Source of the DNA: Pseudoalteromonas sp.
GTDB taxonomy: Bacteria > Pseudomonadota > Gammaproteobacteria > Enterobacterales > Alteromonadaceae
DNA: 64,000 nucleotides
Direction of reading: 5' to 3'
NCBI RefSeq assembly: GCF_018402495.1
Contig: NZ_JAGYIU010000001.1
Location: forward strand, 744,001-808,000
Shown here: positions 47,221 to 55,703 of the stretch, piece by piece
How positions within the stretch are numbered: the first letter of the stretch is position 1
Layout of the letters: each line of letters opens with the position of its first letter
Made by a program: the position numbers and the translations under genes
The notes under the pieces: generated by a model
Databases searched by the model: none
The model's input: the letters and a program-made list of their open reading frames with translations, nothing else
What the model was told of the DNA's origin: nothing

Positions 47221-48057
47221 TTGAAAAAGGGCTAATAACTCCGTTAGCACCTTGGTGCAATACATGAGTTTGATACCCGCTGAATCAAAACGTAGACCAT
47301 GCTAGCATTCTAAATAACTCATTAACTGCGTTAAAAACTTCTCATATAGATAAACTATATAACCAAGTTTTTGCCTTGTTACTGAGATATTTATCTGTTG
47401 CTATAATTGCTCACTAATTCAATACAGAGGGTATTATTTGTGTAGTCCGTATGTCACTGTGACCTAGTTGTGTTTGTAAGGTTCGTATATCTGCACCAGA
47501 TTCAAGTAAGTGGGTAGCGAACGAGTGCCTTAGTGTATGGCAGGTAACATTTTTTTGAATTTTTGCCAGCTTTGCTGCCTGTTTAATTGCTTTACCAACC
47601 GTTGTTTCATCAATATGGTGGCGACGCAGCTTTTTACTTTCTGGGTCCATGCTTAACTGGGCAGAAGGAAACAAATATTGCCAGCTCATTTCATAAGGAG
47701 CCGCTGGGTATTTTCTAGCTAATGCATTCGCAAGCCAGACACCGGTATAGTTTGTTGTTTGTTTGTCTCGATGCTAGTAGTCATTTACCAAGTGACTTTG
47801 GCTGCGCAACAACGGCAGTAGTTCGAGTGCTAATGTTACTCTGCGGTTTGTATTGCAACATTACGTTGATTACTTAAATAAGATAAGAATTGCTCAACCT
47901 CCGACTCTGCTAATTGCGCCGGATGTTTTTTAGCAGGGTATAAAATGTAAAATTTTATCCAATATTGATAAGTGTCTATAGTACGCTTGGCATAACGACG
48001 CGTTATCATAAAGTCACGGATGGATTCTAAAAATACAGAAGCCATAATCTGCTCCAT
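47221..48057 (-). pseudogene. intI: Broken second integron integrase
   Basis: A near copy of the integrase at 17416-18393 that cannot be functional. The N-terminal part (47836-48057) and the C-terminal part (47414-47689) are in frame separately. Between them about 292 bp are missing: the break point TATTGCAACATTACG joins two ATTGC repeats that lie 292 bp apart in the intact gene, which shifts the frame. A stop also replaces a codon at about 47774. The last part is split by a MITE (47272-47434). It lies in the same orientation as the intact copy. Confidence 0.92.
47272..47434. mobile_element. Small MITE inside the integrase pseudogene
   Basis: About 163 bp with imperfect inverted ends (ATACCCGCTGAAT left; ATTCAATACAGAGGGTAT right). 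It interrupts the 3' part of the pseudogene between CATGAGT and ATTTGTGT, which are adjacent in the intact gene. The interior is AT-rich and non-coding. Confidence 0.65.
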
Positions 48058-48063
48058 TTATTA

Positions 48064-48079
48064 CTGTATACATAAGCAG
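48064..48079. promoter_or_regulatory. Degenerate LexA box before the integrase pseudogene
   Basis: CTGTATACATAAGCAG is at the same place as the perfect box before the intact gene, but the right half ACAG has become GCAG, so LexA binding should be weak or lost. Confidence 0.55.
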
Positions 48080-48149
48080 TAGTTGTATTTAGTTTTTTTT
48101 CAACAACTCGCGGGATTATTTCTTGTATTTTACAACAACAAAAAAACAA

Positions 48150-48266
48150 CAAATATAAATCCCTTGATTAACATTTAGATACAGAGTTAAACTTAAAGTA
48201 TTAAAAAACTAAAAGGATTTTTGTCTGCAACTTGCGGGTTTAGAGCCTTTGAATAAAATGTTATAC
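48150..48266 (+). other. attI site of the second platform
   Basis: The sequence is nearly the same as that before the first platform up to the core, where GTTATAC (48260-48266) starts a different cassette. The pseudogene thus retains its insertion site and array. The outer limit is approximate. Confidence 0.7.
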
Positions 48267-48679
48267 GTAAATCGATATGGATCACAATAAGCTAATTGCA
48301 CAAAAAGCAAAGCAGACCTTAAAGCCGCTCGGTTTTATACGATCAGGAAAATCGAGAATCTGGTACAAAGATAACGGTTGGTGGGCTATTGTCGTTGAAT
48401 TCCAACCGAGCTCCTTTTCCAGGGGCACTTATGTGAATGTTTCGGTTACCCATTTTCTATATGAAAGCGCTGGATGGTCATTTCATGTGCCCAATCGACT
48501 CAATGGATTTGCGAGCGCAGAAGGTGATTTGGACTTCGATGAAAAAGTCGAGGCTATGGCTAACGAAGCGGCAATCCTTTCCAAAAATTTGCTTGAGAAG
48601 TATTCAACCATCGATGCTTTTATTGATTGGTATTCTAATGAAGATAGAAGTGTAATGGTCAACTAATTTAGGAGAGATT

Positions 48680-49517
48680 CTAAGCGGCATTTTTTAATTC
48701 ATTATATTTCTGATGCGGTGTCATATAATCAAGCGCTGAATGCCTACGTTTGTAATTATAAAACTGAATGTAATTATCTACTTCACTTATCACTGAATTA
48801 TGATTTATAAATGAAAGACCATTTAAACGCTCTGTTTTTAAACTTCTAAAAAAACGTTCCATAACAGCATTATCCCAACAATTACCTCGGCGACTCATAC
48901 TTTGCGTTATAGTCAGTTGTGATAACCGCTCTCTAAACGAGGCCGCTGAATACTGACAGCCTTGATCTGAATGAAACATCAGTTGACTAAGAACCGGCTG
49001 TTGGCGCTTAATTGCATTATTTAATGCTGTTTTAGCCAGTTCAGCATTAGGGCTTTTTGATAAAGCATAACCTACTATTTCCTTCGTTGATAAATCTAAT
49101 ACGCAAGCCAAATAACTCCATCCTTGCTGGTTCCTTATGTAAGTAATATCACCGACCCAATGTGTGTTATGTGTATCGGGGTTGAATTGTCGTTTTAAAG
49201 GTTTTGTGCATAGTGATGCTCATCACCTGAATTGGGGTAATAATGTTTTTCTTCGGCACAATGGCTTGTATATTCAGCTTCTTCATCAGTGCGGCCGTTT
49301 TATATACCCCTATTGTGTGGTCACGCGCATTCAGTTCAGCGTGCATTCTACGCCTGCCATACGTATTACCAGAGTCCTCAACTATCGATTCAATTACATC
49401 TAAAAGCACCTGCTCTTGCTCATCAGGTTTGACAGGCTCATAGTAATAACTACTCATACTGACCTCTAAAATACGACACAATTCAGTGATAGTGTAATCT
49501 ACGTTTGCTTTCTTCAA
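48680..49517 (-). pseudogene. IS3-type transposase orfB, frameshifted
   Basis: The parts 49167-49517 (MKKANVDYTITELCRILEVS) and 48680-49111 (ACVLDLSTKEIVGYALSKSP...) belong to one DDE integrase-fold transposase. The catalytic residues are Asp in HWVGDITYI (readable in the third frame near 49140), Asp in FHSDQGCQY and Glu in NAVMERFF. Two single-base losses, in the A run near 49245 and near 49195, throw the frame, so the element is probably immobile on its own. Confidence 0.8.
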
Positions 49518-49530
49518 TTCTTTTATTACT

Positions 49531-49836
49531 TTAAGTTTTGATTGTCGCGAATGAAGAAAGCGGTGGCTTTTTTAATATTTCATTATCCCTTAAAGCCCGC
49601 TGTAGCTGCTTCTCTAGCGACTGGATACGTTGCTGCTCAGGTGTGAGTGCTTGAACATTCTCCGGGCTTTTACCATCTAGCTCAGATAAATATTGTTGCT
49701 TCCAACGTGATACTGCTGACTTTCCTGCGCCAGAGATTTCTTCAATTTGCTTATTGGTATAGCCTTCTTCTACCATTAATTTGGCATATTCAAGTTTTTG
49801 CTGTGCACTGAGTGTAACTTTTGATTTTCTGGTCAT
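49531..49836 (-). CDS. IS3-type transposase orfA
   Basis: 101 residues. A helix-turn-helix of the IS3 type (YTNKQIEEISGAGKSAVSRW) is followed by a leucine-zipper-like stretch (QRIQSLEKQLQRALRDNEIL). An AAAAAAG run near the end (EILKK) is a likely programmed -1 frameshift site to make the OrfAB fusion. The fusion would be broken by the frameshifts in orfB. Confidence 0.85.
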   Translation of the reverse strand: MTRKSKVTLSAQQKLEYAKLMVEEGYTNKQIEEISGAGKSAVSRWKQQYLSELDGKSPENVQALTPEQQRIQSLEKQLQRALRDNEILKKPPLSSFATIKT

Positions 49837-50177
49837 GTTGATACCTTTTCGGTTTAGCTTATTTTACGCTATAAACCTCTCCAATTTCATTAGACCATTA
49901 CAAAGGTGGATATGGGAAGAATACTACAGCGGGGTTTTCAAGAGTTTTGTTGGAGACTATGAGGGAGCAAAGGAACACTTTCAAATCATTGAAAACAGCG
50001 ACTACGAGTATACTTGGGAAAAGGCAGTTAGGTACCGAGCAATTGAACTGCTTGCCCTTCTCCCAGATGAAAAGTCTTATAGGTCTTGTATAAAAGGTAT
50101 TGTTCTGCGAACACGAAATATTTTGGTTCTAGAAGATTACAAAAAAGACAATATGAATTTACCGTGGCAGTAAAATC

Positions 50178-50294
50178 GTATAACAAACCGCTGCACACCG
50201 ACACATACTGCTACGCTCGTTTTTGTGTGTCGCTGCGCGCCACTTTACACAAAAACGCCCTCCGCAGTATGTGCGGGTGAGCGGGGCGTTAGGT
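50178..50294 (+). repeat. attC of the interrupted cassette
   Basis: R'' GTATAAC (50178-50184) is the exact reverse complement of GTTATAC at the cassette start (48260). R' is GTTAGGT (50288-50294). At 117 bp it is one of the longest sites here. Confidence 0.85.
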
Positions 50295-50302
50295 TTACTA
50301 GT

Positions 50303-50692
50303 TTGAATTTAGTTATCAAAGGATTAAGAAATGCAATCCTTACAGGTTGGGGATTGTCTTTTGCATATTTGTGGTATTTAGCAGACTTTAATGTGCTTTT
50401 TTCTCACTTGCTTTACGCTTCAGTATTAGGTGGTTTAGTAAGTGCATCTGCGTTAGTCTTTTATATGCTGCCTATACACCTTTGGTTAAGCCGTAGTGAG
50501 CTAGTTGGTTTACATTATTATTTAATGGTCGGTCTTGTTCCTTCTATTATATTTGTATTTATACCTTCTTTTATGGACGCAACGGGTAGGTTAATTATTG
50601 AATCAATAATAACTTATGCAGTTTTTGGTGTTACTTTAACAACAGTGTTCTGGTTTTCTGTATGTTATCGTAAACCTAACAAAACAAATTAA
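50303..50692 (+). CDS. Cassette membrane protein, unknown (129 aa)
   Basis: The frame starts with TTG at 50303, the first start codon after the cassette junction; upstream in-frame sequence is inside the attC. There are four predicted hydrophobic segments (about residues 13-27, 31-53, 68-86 and 97-118). No family is recognised. The gene's last codons contain the R'' core. The predicted product is an inner-membrane protein without visible catalytic motifs. Confidence 0.6.
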   Translation: MNLVIKGLRNAILTGWGLSFAYLWYLADFNVLFSHLLYASVLGGLVSASALVFYMLPIHLWLSRSELVGLHYYLMVGLVPSIIFVFIPSFMDATGRLIIESIITYAVFGVTLTTVFWFSVCYRKPNKTN

Positions 50693-50777
50693 AAGAGCGG
50701 ACAAAAAACAGTTGGCTTTGTTCGTACCTCACAAATTTTAGCCAACTATTTTAAGTCGTTTATTTGTGGCGTTATGC
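50673..50777 (+). repeat. attC of the membrane-protein cassette
   Basis: R'' ACCTAAC (50673-50679) is the exact reverse complement of the cassette start GTTAGGT. R' is GTTATGC (50771-50777). It overlaps the end of the coding frame. Confidence 0.85.
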
Positions 50778-50792
50778 CGTTTGGAGATATCA

Positions 50793-51791
50793 ATGAAGGA
50801 TTCGATAAGTTCAAAACTTCCGTTTTTATTTCTTGTCTGTATTTCGATATGGTGGGGTTTCTATTACCAATCTAACAGCAAGCTAAATGATTATGGCAGC
50901 GCGAATTTTGAATGGCTGTTTCTTTTGGATGCATTAATAGTACTACCGATAATCTGCTTCTTCTGTGCTAAAGACAAAAAAGAAGGCTTGTTAAAAGCTG
51001 TTGTTTTGAGCTGCTTAGCTGTTCTGATCGGTAGTTACATTATTCCTGAGCAAAGTAAACTGATCTGGCATTATCTTGAAAATGGTCGCTATTTTGTCTT
51101 GGCTGTTATTCTGTTGTTTGAACTTGTTGCAATTTTAACAGTGTATCTTGCGATTAAAGCAGCCATCGGTAAGAGTGAAGATCCCGATCTTTCGATAGAA
51201 AAGCCAATAAAAAAATACTTGGGTGAAAGTCCTGTTGCGTCTTTATTGACTTTCGAAACGAGGATGTGGACATTTGCATTTTTTGCAAACCGCATCAAAC
51301 CAGAACATTTCAGAGGTGAGCAACACTTTACCTATCATCAGAAAGATGGCGCAAAAAGTAACTTGCTAGGTTTCATCTTCCTCATTGCGTTTGAAATGCC
51401 AATTATGCACCTGGTGTTGCACTTTATCTGGTCACCACTTGCCGCAAATATTGTCACATTACTCACGATTTTTAGTTTGGTATTTTTTATTGCAGAGTAT
51501 CGGGCACTTTCGAGAAGGCCAATTTCTTTAGTTTGTAATAAGTTATTTGTTCGTTATGGACTTTATCAACCTTTGGTAATACCGTTAGAGAACATTGCTA
51601 AAATTGAAAGAAATAACGAGTTTGTTCATCGCACGAAATTTGTAAAGCGTTACAATTACTCAGGTAATCCTAATATCAGAATTGAACTTTCAGAGCCGTT
51701 GGGTTCGGTTAATTCAATTTTCATTGGTGTTGATAATCCCGAGTATTTTATCTCAGCTTTGTTAGATTCAGCATCACGGCATAACAAATAA
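50793..51791 (+). CDS. Cassette membrane protein, unknown (332 aa)
   Basis: The start at 50793 is set by GGAG eight bases upstream. It is one of the largest cassette products here. There are about six hydrophobic segments (near residues 8-20, 34-52, 62-80, 92-122 and a pair around 195-240), with a long soluble loop in the middle and a C-terminal domain of about 90 residues (SLVCNKLFVRYGLYQPLVIP, then LENIAKIERN) reminiscent of PH-like membrane protein tails. No family is named with confidence. The cassette ends agree by the core test. Confidence 0.65.
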   Translation: MKDSISSKLPFLFLVCISIWWGFYYQSNSKLNDYGSANFEWLFLLDALIVLPIICFFCAKDKKEGLLKAVVLSCLAVLIGSYIIPEQSKLIWHYLENGRYFVLAVILLFELVAILTVYLAIKAAIGKSEDPDLSIEKPIKKYLGESPVASLLTFETRMWTFAFFANRIKPEHFRGEQHFTYHQKDGAKSNLLGFIFLIAFEMPIMHLVLHFIWSPLAANIVTLLTIFSLVFFIAEYRALSRRPISLVCNKLFVRYGLYQPLVIPLENIAKIERNNEFVHRTKFVKRYNYSGNPNIRIELSEPLGSVNSIFIGVDNPEYFISALLDSASRHNK

Positions 51792-51869
51792 ATATTATCG
51801 CCAGCAAAAAACGCTGGCTGCGACGTAAACCCGCTGCGCGGCTTTCCGCGCTAAATTTGGGCGTTATGT
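51779..51869 (+). repeat. attC of the 332-aa protein cassette
   Basis: R'' GCATAAC (51779-51785) is the exact reverse complement of GTTATGC. R' is GTTATGT (51863-51869). It is nearly identical over 91 bp to the attC at 20347-20437 in the first array. Confidence 0.88.
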
Positions 51870-51883
51870 TCCAAGGAGGTAAT

Positions 51884-52387
51884 GTGCGAACAATCTTAGT
51901 CGGCTTGCTTTTTCTGGCTAGTTTCAGCAACGCCCAAGAACCAGCACCACTAGCTTCATGTCTTTCTTATGAAATGAATCGTATTGATAAAGATACGGGC
52001 AGATTTGTGCTAAAAAATGTGTTTGCGTCACAGTTGTTTGAAAACTTGAAGCATAACTTCCCAGATCAAGACATCGACTGGTCTAGTTGGACAACGAGCT
52101 TAGATGAATATATAGGTGAAGATGGTAAAGCTAAAACGAAGCTCAAAGGTTGTTTTGATGTCTCAACAATTTATGAGAACAGCGAGCTGATTTCTACAAT
52201 AATGGAAATTTCAATGACTAGGTTTCAAGCAGCCATGAAATTCTACTCTAAGCCGGACTCCGAGCAAATACCTCAGAATAAAGTCGACCTAATGCTTGAT
52301 GGTTACAAGGAAATTCTTAAAGATCCAAAAGTTAAACAAGCAGTTGAGAAAGAACTGGAACATAATCGGGTAGCCGGAGGTCTCTAA
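51884..52387 (+). CDS. Cassette exported protein, unknown (167 aa), end altered by intron insertion
   Basis: Start chosen at GTG 51884, just after a strong AAGGAGGT; it gives a clean signal peptide (MRTILVGLLFLASFSNA). An ATG at 51866 lies before the ribosome site and is less likely. The mature protein has two cysteines (ASCLSYE, LKGCFD) and a mixed helical tail. No family is recognised. The last seven codons (NRVAGGL-like) come from the intron remnant that inserted at the attC core just after ...EKELEH, so the natural C-terminus was slightly different. Confidence 0.65.
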   Translation: MRTILVGLLFLASFSNAQEPAPLASCLSYEMNRIDKDTGRFVLKNVFASQLFENLKHNFPDQDIDWSSWTTSLDEYIGEDGKAKTKLKGCFDVSTIYENSELISTIMEISMTRFQAAMKFYSKPDSEQIPQNKVDLMLDGYKEILKDPKVKQAVEKELEHNRVAGGL

Positions 52388-52642
52388 CCTCCAGCCCCCA
52401 CACCACCCATCATGCGGGTCCGCAATGGGCGGTTCATCTCCCGTAATGAATATTGATCCAAATATCTCTCAAAGACACTAAACCTTGTGAAGCTAAGTAG
52501 TTATTGCCTAGCGCAATGTTAATTCCTTTTGTTTTTGAGCTTCTACAAGGGCCTTTACTGGTGATACCGCATGCTATGGCCAGTCGCTCGCTAACACCCA
52601 ATTTCATTAAACTGCGTACTTTGGTGCGAGGTTTACGCTGCG
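52366..52642 (-). mobile_element. 3' remnant of a group II intron with maturase C-terminus
   Basis: On the minus strand it ends with a domain V/VI-like stretch (AACCGCCCATTGCGG, GGGTGGTGTGGGGGC, CTACCCGA). Upstream is the end of a reverse transcriptase/maturase (52434 to about 52640) with GVSERLAIACGI, KGPCRSSKTKG and ALGNNYLASQGL, the usual C-terminal pattern. The exon side reads TTATGT: the intron joins the bottom strand of an attC exactly after the G of GTTATGT. The 5' three-quarters have been lost at the IS21-type element. Confidence 0.75.
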
Positions 52643-52718
52643 TATTCTCATGACTTTGATCACCGATTCTCATCAGCTTTGATCACCTGATTTATCATTT
52701 TGTAGAGCCGTTTTTAAA

Positions 52719-53474
52719 TTAGCTTAACTGATCATCATCAGTCAATTTATTTAACTGTTTTCGTATCGATTCTCCTTTTAAGTTCAACTTAATCGAACCA
52801 TGAATTAGCCTATCTAAAATGGCGTCAGCATGGGTTGATTCTCCTATCATCTCATGCCAGTTTTCCTGCGGGAGCTGACTTATTATTATGTGTGATTTAT
52901 ACCCATACCGTGAATCGATTAATTCGAGTAAGTCACCTCGTTGCTGTGCACTCAGTGGTTCAAGCCCCCAATCGTCTAAGATCAGTAGATCATACTTTAT
53001 TAACTTCGCTAGTAATTTTCGGTAACTACCATCTGCTTGTGCTAGAAACAGGCTTTCAAGTAGTTCTTTTAATCGAACATAGTAAACACTTTTTCCTTGT
53101 AGGCAGTGCTCATGCCCTAAAGCACATGCAAGGTATGTTTTGCCACAGCCTGTTGCCCCAGTGATTAAGATATTTTGGTGTAAGTTCAGCCAGCTATTTT
53201 GGCTTAAGTTGCGTATCTGTGCTTTTTCGATATTACGTGTCGGCGAGTAAATCAGTTGATTTAACTGAGCCGGTAAGCGGAATTTAGCGTGTCGCACGAG
53301 CCGGTCGATTTTCCTTTGCTCACGCGTGTCAATTTCATGTGTTAGCAATAAACTAACGCGCTCTATAAAGCTTTGTTCTTGATATAAGTTAGGCTGTTCA
53401 AGCTGCTGCTTGAGTGCCTGCTTTATACCCGATAACTTAAGTAGTTGAAGTTGTTGGTTAATGGTGTCTATCAT
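52719..53474 (-). CDS. istB: IS21-type helper ATPase IstB
   Basis: 251 residues, a DnaC-like AAA ATPase that helps the transposase choose its target. The Walker A motif is GATGCGKTYLA and Walker B is LLILDDWGLEPL. The family end block SIKLNLKGESIRK is present. It starts 11 bases after istA stops, as expected for IS21 operons. No frameshift is seen. Confidence 0.93.
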   Translation of the reverse strand: MIDTINQQLQLLKLSGIKQALKQQLEQPNLYQEQSFIERVSLLLTHEIDTREQRKIDRLVRHAKFRLPAQLNQLIYSPTRNIEKAQIRNLSQNSWLNLHQNILITGATGCGKTYLACALGHEHCLQGKSVYYVRLKELLESLFLAQADGSYRKLLAKLIKYDLLILDDWGLEPLSAQQRGDLLELIDSRYGYKSHIIISQLPQENWHEMIGESTHADAILDRLIHGSIKLNLKGESIRKQLNKLTDDDQLS

Positions 53475-53485
53475 GATTCGTTTCC

Positions 53486-55036
53486 TTAATGGTAATAATC
53501 TGTGCCACGTATGTTGCTATGTGTAACTGGCTTTTCTGGCTCTGTTTGCTGTGTGGGTAACGGTTGTTGATCTAATCCTTTTTTCAGCATCTGCTTAATT
53601 GATTTGAGTGTTGTCGTATTCATCACGATTGCGCGATAACAGGCCTGCTCAAGCCGCTCTTTTGAATAGATTTTAGCTAAACTTAACACCCCTAAACAGG
53701 CGCGATAAGCGTGCTCGGGGTGACGCCGTCCACTAAGCTGTAACTCAATAACTTGATGGGTATACTCCCCGATACTTAATGCCCATGAGCGTAAATTTAT
53801 CGGTGACTGCTCATGCTGTTTTTGATGCGCCAGAGGCATATGATGAGACTGTGTTGTATGCCCACCTAAACGATGTGAACGCGGATGCTGTGCGATTAAG
53901 GTATCGTCATGATAAAGCTGTACTAGCTGATTGGTTATGTGTGCGCGTAATTGTTTCTTAACCCACTGATACGGCACACTGTAATAATGTTTCTCTATTT
54001 CAACATGATAATCAATGTGTACTCGCACCGTTTTGATTTGTGTATAGTGATAGGGCTTTTCAGGCAATGGCTTTAATGCGCTTTTATCCACTATATCAAA
54101 GAGCTGTTTACGTGACTGTTGATATTGCTTCATCACCTTATTGTTCATTACATCAAGTAGCTTTGCTATTTCTTGATTTAGGTGCGCTAAGCTGTAGAAG
54201 GTTTGGTTACGCAAGCGTGCCATGATCCAACGCTCAACAATTTGTACACCGACTTCAGCCTTCGATTTATCTTTGGGTTTATAAGGTCTAGCCGGAATGA
54301 CAGCCACGTTAAAGTACTCGGCTAACTGGTGGTACGTCGGATTTAAATCAGGCTCGTAGCGACAGGGTTTACTAACGGCGCTTTTTAAGTTGTCGGGAAT
54401 AACAAGCTCAGGCACACCGCCTAAAAACGTAAAGCAACGGGCATGACTCATCACCCAATCTTCAAGTTGCTGGCTATACGTTGCCTCAGCATAGGTATAA
54501 TTTGATGCGCCGAGCACGGCAACAAACACTTGAGCAGTGCGTGTCTCCTGTGTTGTAGGGCACGTGATGGTCAGCGTGGGCCCACAATAATCCACAAACA
54601 GCTTTTCACCGCCTTTATGATGCTGACGCATCGACAATCGTTGTTTGCCCACCCATTCCCGATAGGCTCGGCAAAAGTGGCTATAACTGTAATATGGCTC
54701 ACCGACTTTCTCACGCAATTCATCGAATACTAACTGCAACGTCAAATGTTTGTGCTGCTTTAAATCCTTATTGATGGTGAGCCAGTCAGGTGTTGGGTAT
54801 CTTTTTTGACGGGGTGAGAAGTCCCTGATTTTTGTATTAAGAAACGTACCGTGTTGTTTATCTTCAGGTAACGGCCATTGGTTTAAGCCTAACTCATTGG
54901 CCTTTTTAACGTAATTAGCCACAGTGCCAGGTGAAATATTTAAGCTTCTGGCAATCTTTCGATGGGATAATTTTGCTGAATATTTCAGCCGTAAAATAGC
55001 ATGTAATTTACTCATAGATATAGGTCTTGTTGACAT
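53486..55036 (-). CDS. istA: IS21-type transposase IstA
   Basis: 516 residues from the ATG at 55036, where GAGG lies about nine bases upstream; the longer frame from 55078 is less likely. An N-terminal helix-turn-helix (KLSHRKIARSLNISPGTVAN) precedes the DDE core with KLFVDYCGPTL (Asp), PELVIPDNLKSAV (Asp) and KDKSKAEVGVQIVERW (Glu). It appears complete. Confidence 0.92.
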   Translation of the reverse strand: MSTRPISMSKLHAILRLKYSAKLSHRKIARSLNISPGTVANYVKKANELGLNQWPLPEDKQHGTFLNTKIRDFSPRQKRYPTPDWLTINKDLKQHKHLTLQLVFDELREKVGEPYYSYSHFCRAYREWVGKQRLSMRQHHKGGEKLFVDYCGPTLTITCPTTQETRTAQVFVAVLGASNYTYAEATYSQQLEDWVMSHARCFTFLGGVPELVIPDNLKSAVSKPCRYEPDLNPTYHQLAEYFNVAVIPARPYKPKDKSKAEVGVQIVERWIMARLRNQTFYSLAHLNQEIAKLLDVMNNKVMKQYQQSRKQLFDIVDKSALKPLPEKPYHYTQIKTVRVHIDYHVEIEKHYYSVPYQWVKKQLRAHITNQLVQLYHDDTLIAQHPRSHRLGGHTTQSHHMPLAHQKQHEQSPINLRSWALSIGEYTHQVIELQLSGRRHPEHAYRACLGVLSLAKIYSKERLEQACYRAIVMNTTTLKSIKQMLKKGLDQQPLPTQQTEPEKPVTHSNIRGTDYYH

Positions 55037-55249
55037 TATTGTTATCCTCATCAAATGATTTAGATAACGGTTTAACATACCTACAAAAATGATAAAACGT
55101 GAACTCGGTGACGAGTGGCATTAAGCTTTGATCGGCAAAATTATTAAGAGCACAAAAGTGATCATTATCGAGTAATTTTCGTGATCAAAGCTTAATGAGA
55201 ATAAGCGATCAAAGTTAATGCCACTGGGTGATCAAAGCTGGGGAGAATA

Positions 55250-55495
55250 TGCAAAAATGATGAATCGCGTAAACAGCTAAGCTATATCGACAAAATGAAG
55301 GCCAAAATAGACAGCCCGATGGGGCGACGGCAGTACAGCAAACGACTTGGCTGTATAGAGCCGGTGTTCGGCAATATTACGGTAAACAAAGGCATGAACA
55401 AACTGACCTTGCGAGGACAAACGAAAGTGAATGCGCAATGGCAACTGTACTGCCTTGTTCATAACATAGAAAAGCTGCAAAACAGGCTGCATTAA
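55250..55495 (+). mobile_element. Transposase C-terminal fragment (IS1182-like)
   Basis: The frame DESRKQLSYIDKMKAKIDSP, then MGRRQYSKRLGCIEPVFGNI and QWQLYCLVHNIEKL, is the C-terminus of a DDE transposase of the IS1182 type. It begins abruptly at the IS21-type border, so at least 300 residues are missing. No right end repeat was identified. The following 55496-55672 holds no gene. Confidence 0.7.
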
Positions 55496-55672
55496 AAAAG
55501 GGGAGCCCTTTTAAGCCGAAATATAGCGACTTAAGCACCTGTAATTCCCTCTAAAACAGCCATTAAAACAATCGTACATTCTCTTTTTCTATTTTAAGTA
55601 AACTAGCGATAACTGATTGAACCAAAATAGGAACTCGGCTATGGTTAATGCATCAATAAAAATAAATTAAAA

Positions 55673-55699
55673 ACGAGCTATTCTACAGCCTCGTTAACT
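55673..55699 (+). repeat. Right end of an attC remnant
   Basis: ATTCTACAGCCTC then GTTAACT (55693-55699). The same end occurs before the toxin-antitoxin cassette (20841-20863). It starts the next cassette; the left part of the attC is not seen. Confidence 0.55.
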
Positions 55700-55703
55700 G
55701 CCT

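Larger units (their letters stand above)
48651..49902 (-). mobile_element. IS3-family insertion sequence (1252 bp)
   Basis: The ends begin TGTAATGGTC on both strands (48651 rightward and 49902 leftward) with a 3-bp AAG direct duplication at 48648-48650 and 49903-49905. It contains orfA and a broken orfB on the minus strand. It inserted into an integron cassette gene. Confidence 0.85.
48277..50173 (+). pseudogene. Cassette gene (DUF4304-like) split by an IS3-type element
   Basis: The 5' part (48277-48650) and 3' part (49906-50173) become one open frame when the IS and one copy of the AAG duplication are removed: ...WYSNEDR joins RWIWEEYYSGVFKSF..., ending NMNLPWQ at 50173. The rebuilt protein has about 213 residues, no signal peptide, and an N-terminal part (QTLKPLGFIRSGKSRIWYKD) like DUF4304 proteins of unknown function. 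As it stands, the frame from 48277 runs 16 bases into the IS and stops at 48666. The gene fills a cassette that starts at GTTATAC (48260) and ends at GTATAAC (50178). Confidence 0.8.
52643..55249 (-). mobile_element. IS21-family element
   Basis: The ends carry related inverted sequences (TATTCTC...TTTGATCACC at the left; GGTGATCAAAG...GAGAATA at the right), with extra internal TTTGATCAC repeats as usual for IS21. It contains istA and istB. The flanks are two unrelated element fragments, and no target duplication is visible. Exact ends are approximate. Confidence 0.75.

Noticed and set aside
48277..48666. A complete 129-aa protein gene
   Set aside because: Its last codons come from the IS3-type element; the real frame continues after 49905.
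49781..50173. A separate 130-aa gene
   Set aside because: Its first part is IS end sequence; only the portion from 49906 is the tail of the split cassette gene.
52434..52673. A small independent 79-aa gene
   Set aside because: It is the C-terminus of an intron maturase plus a few codons of IS21-type end sequence.
55008..55078. Earlier start of istA at 55078
   Set aside because: The leader lacks family similarity and the ATG at 55036 has a ribosome site.
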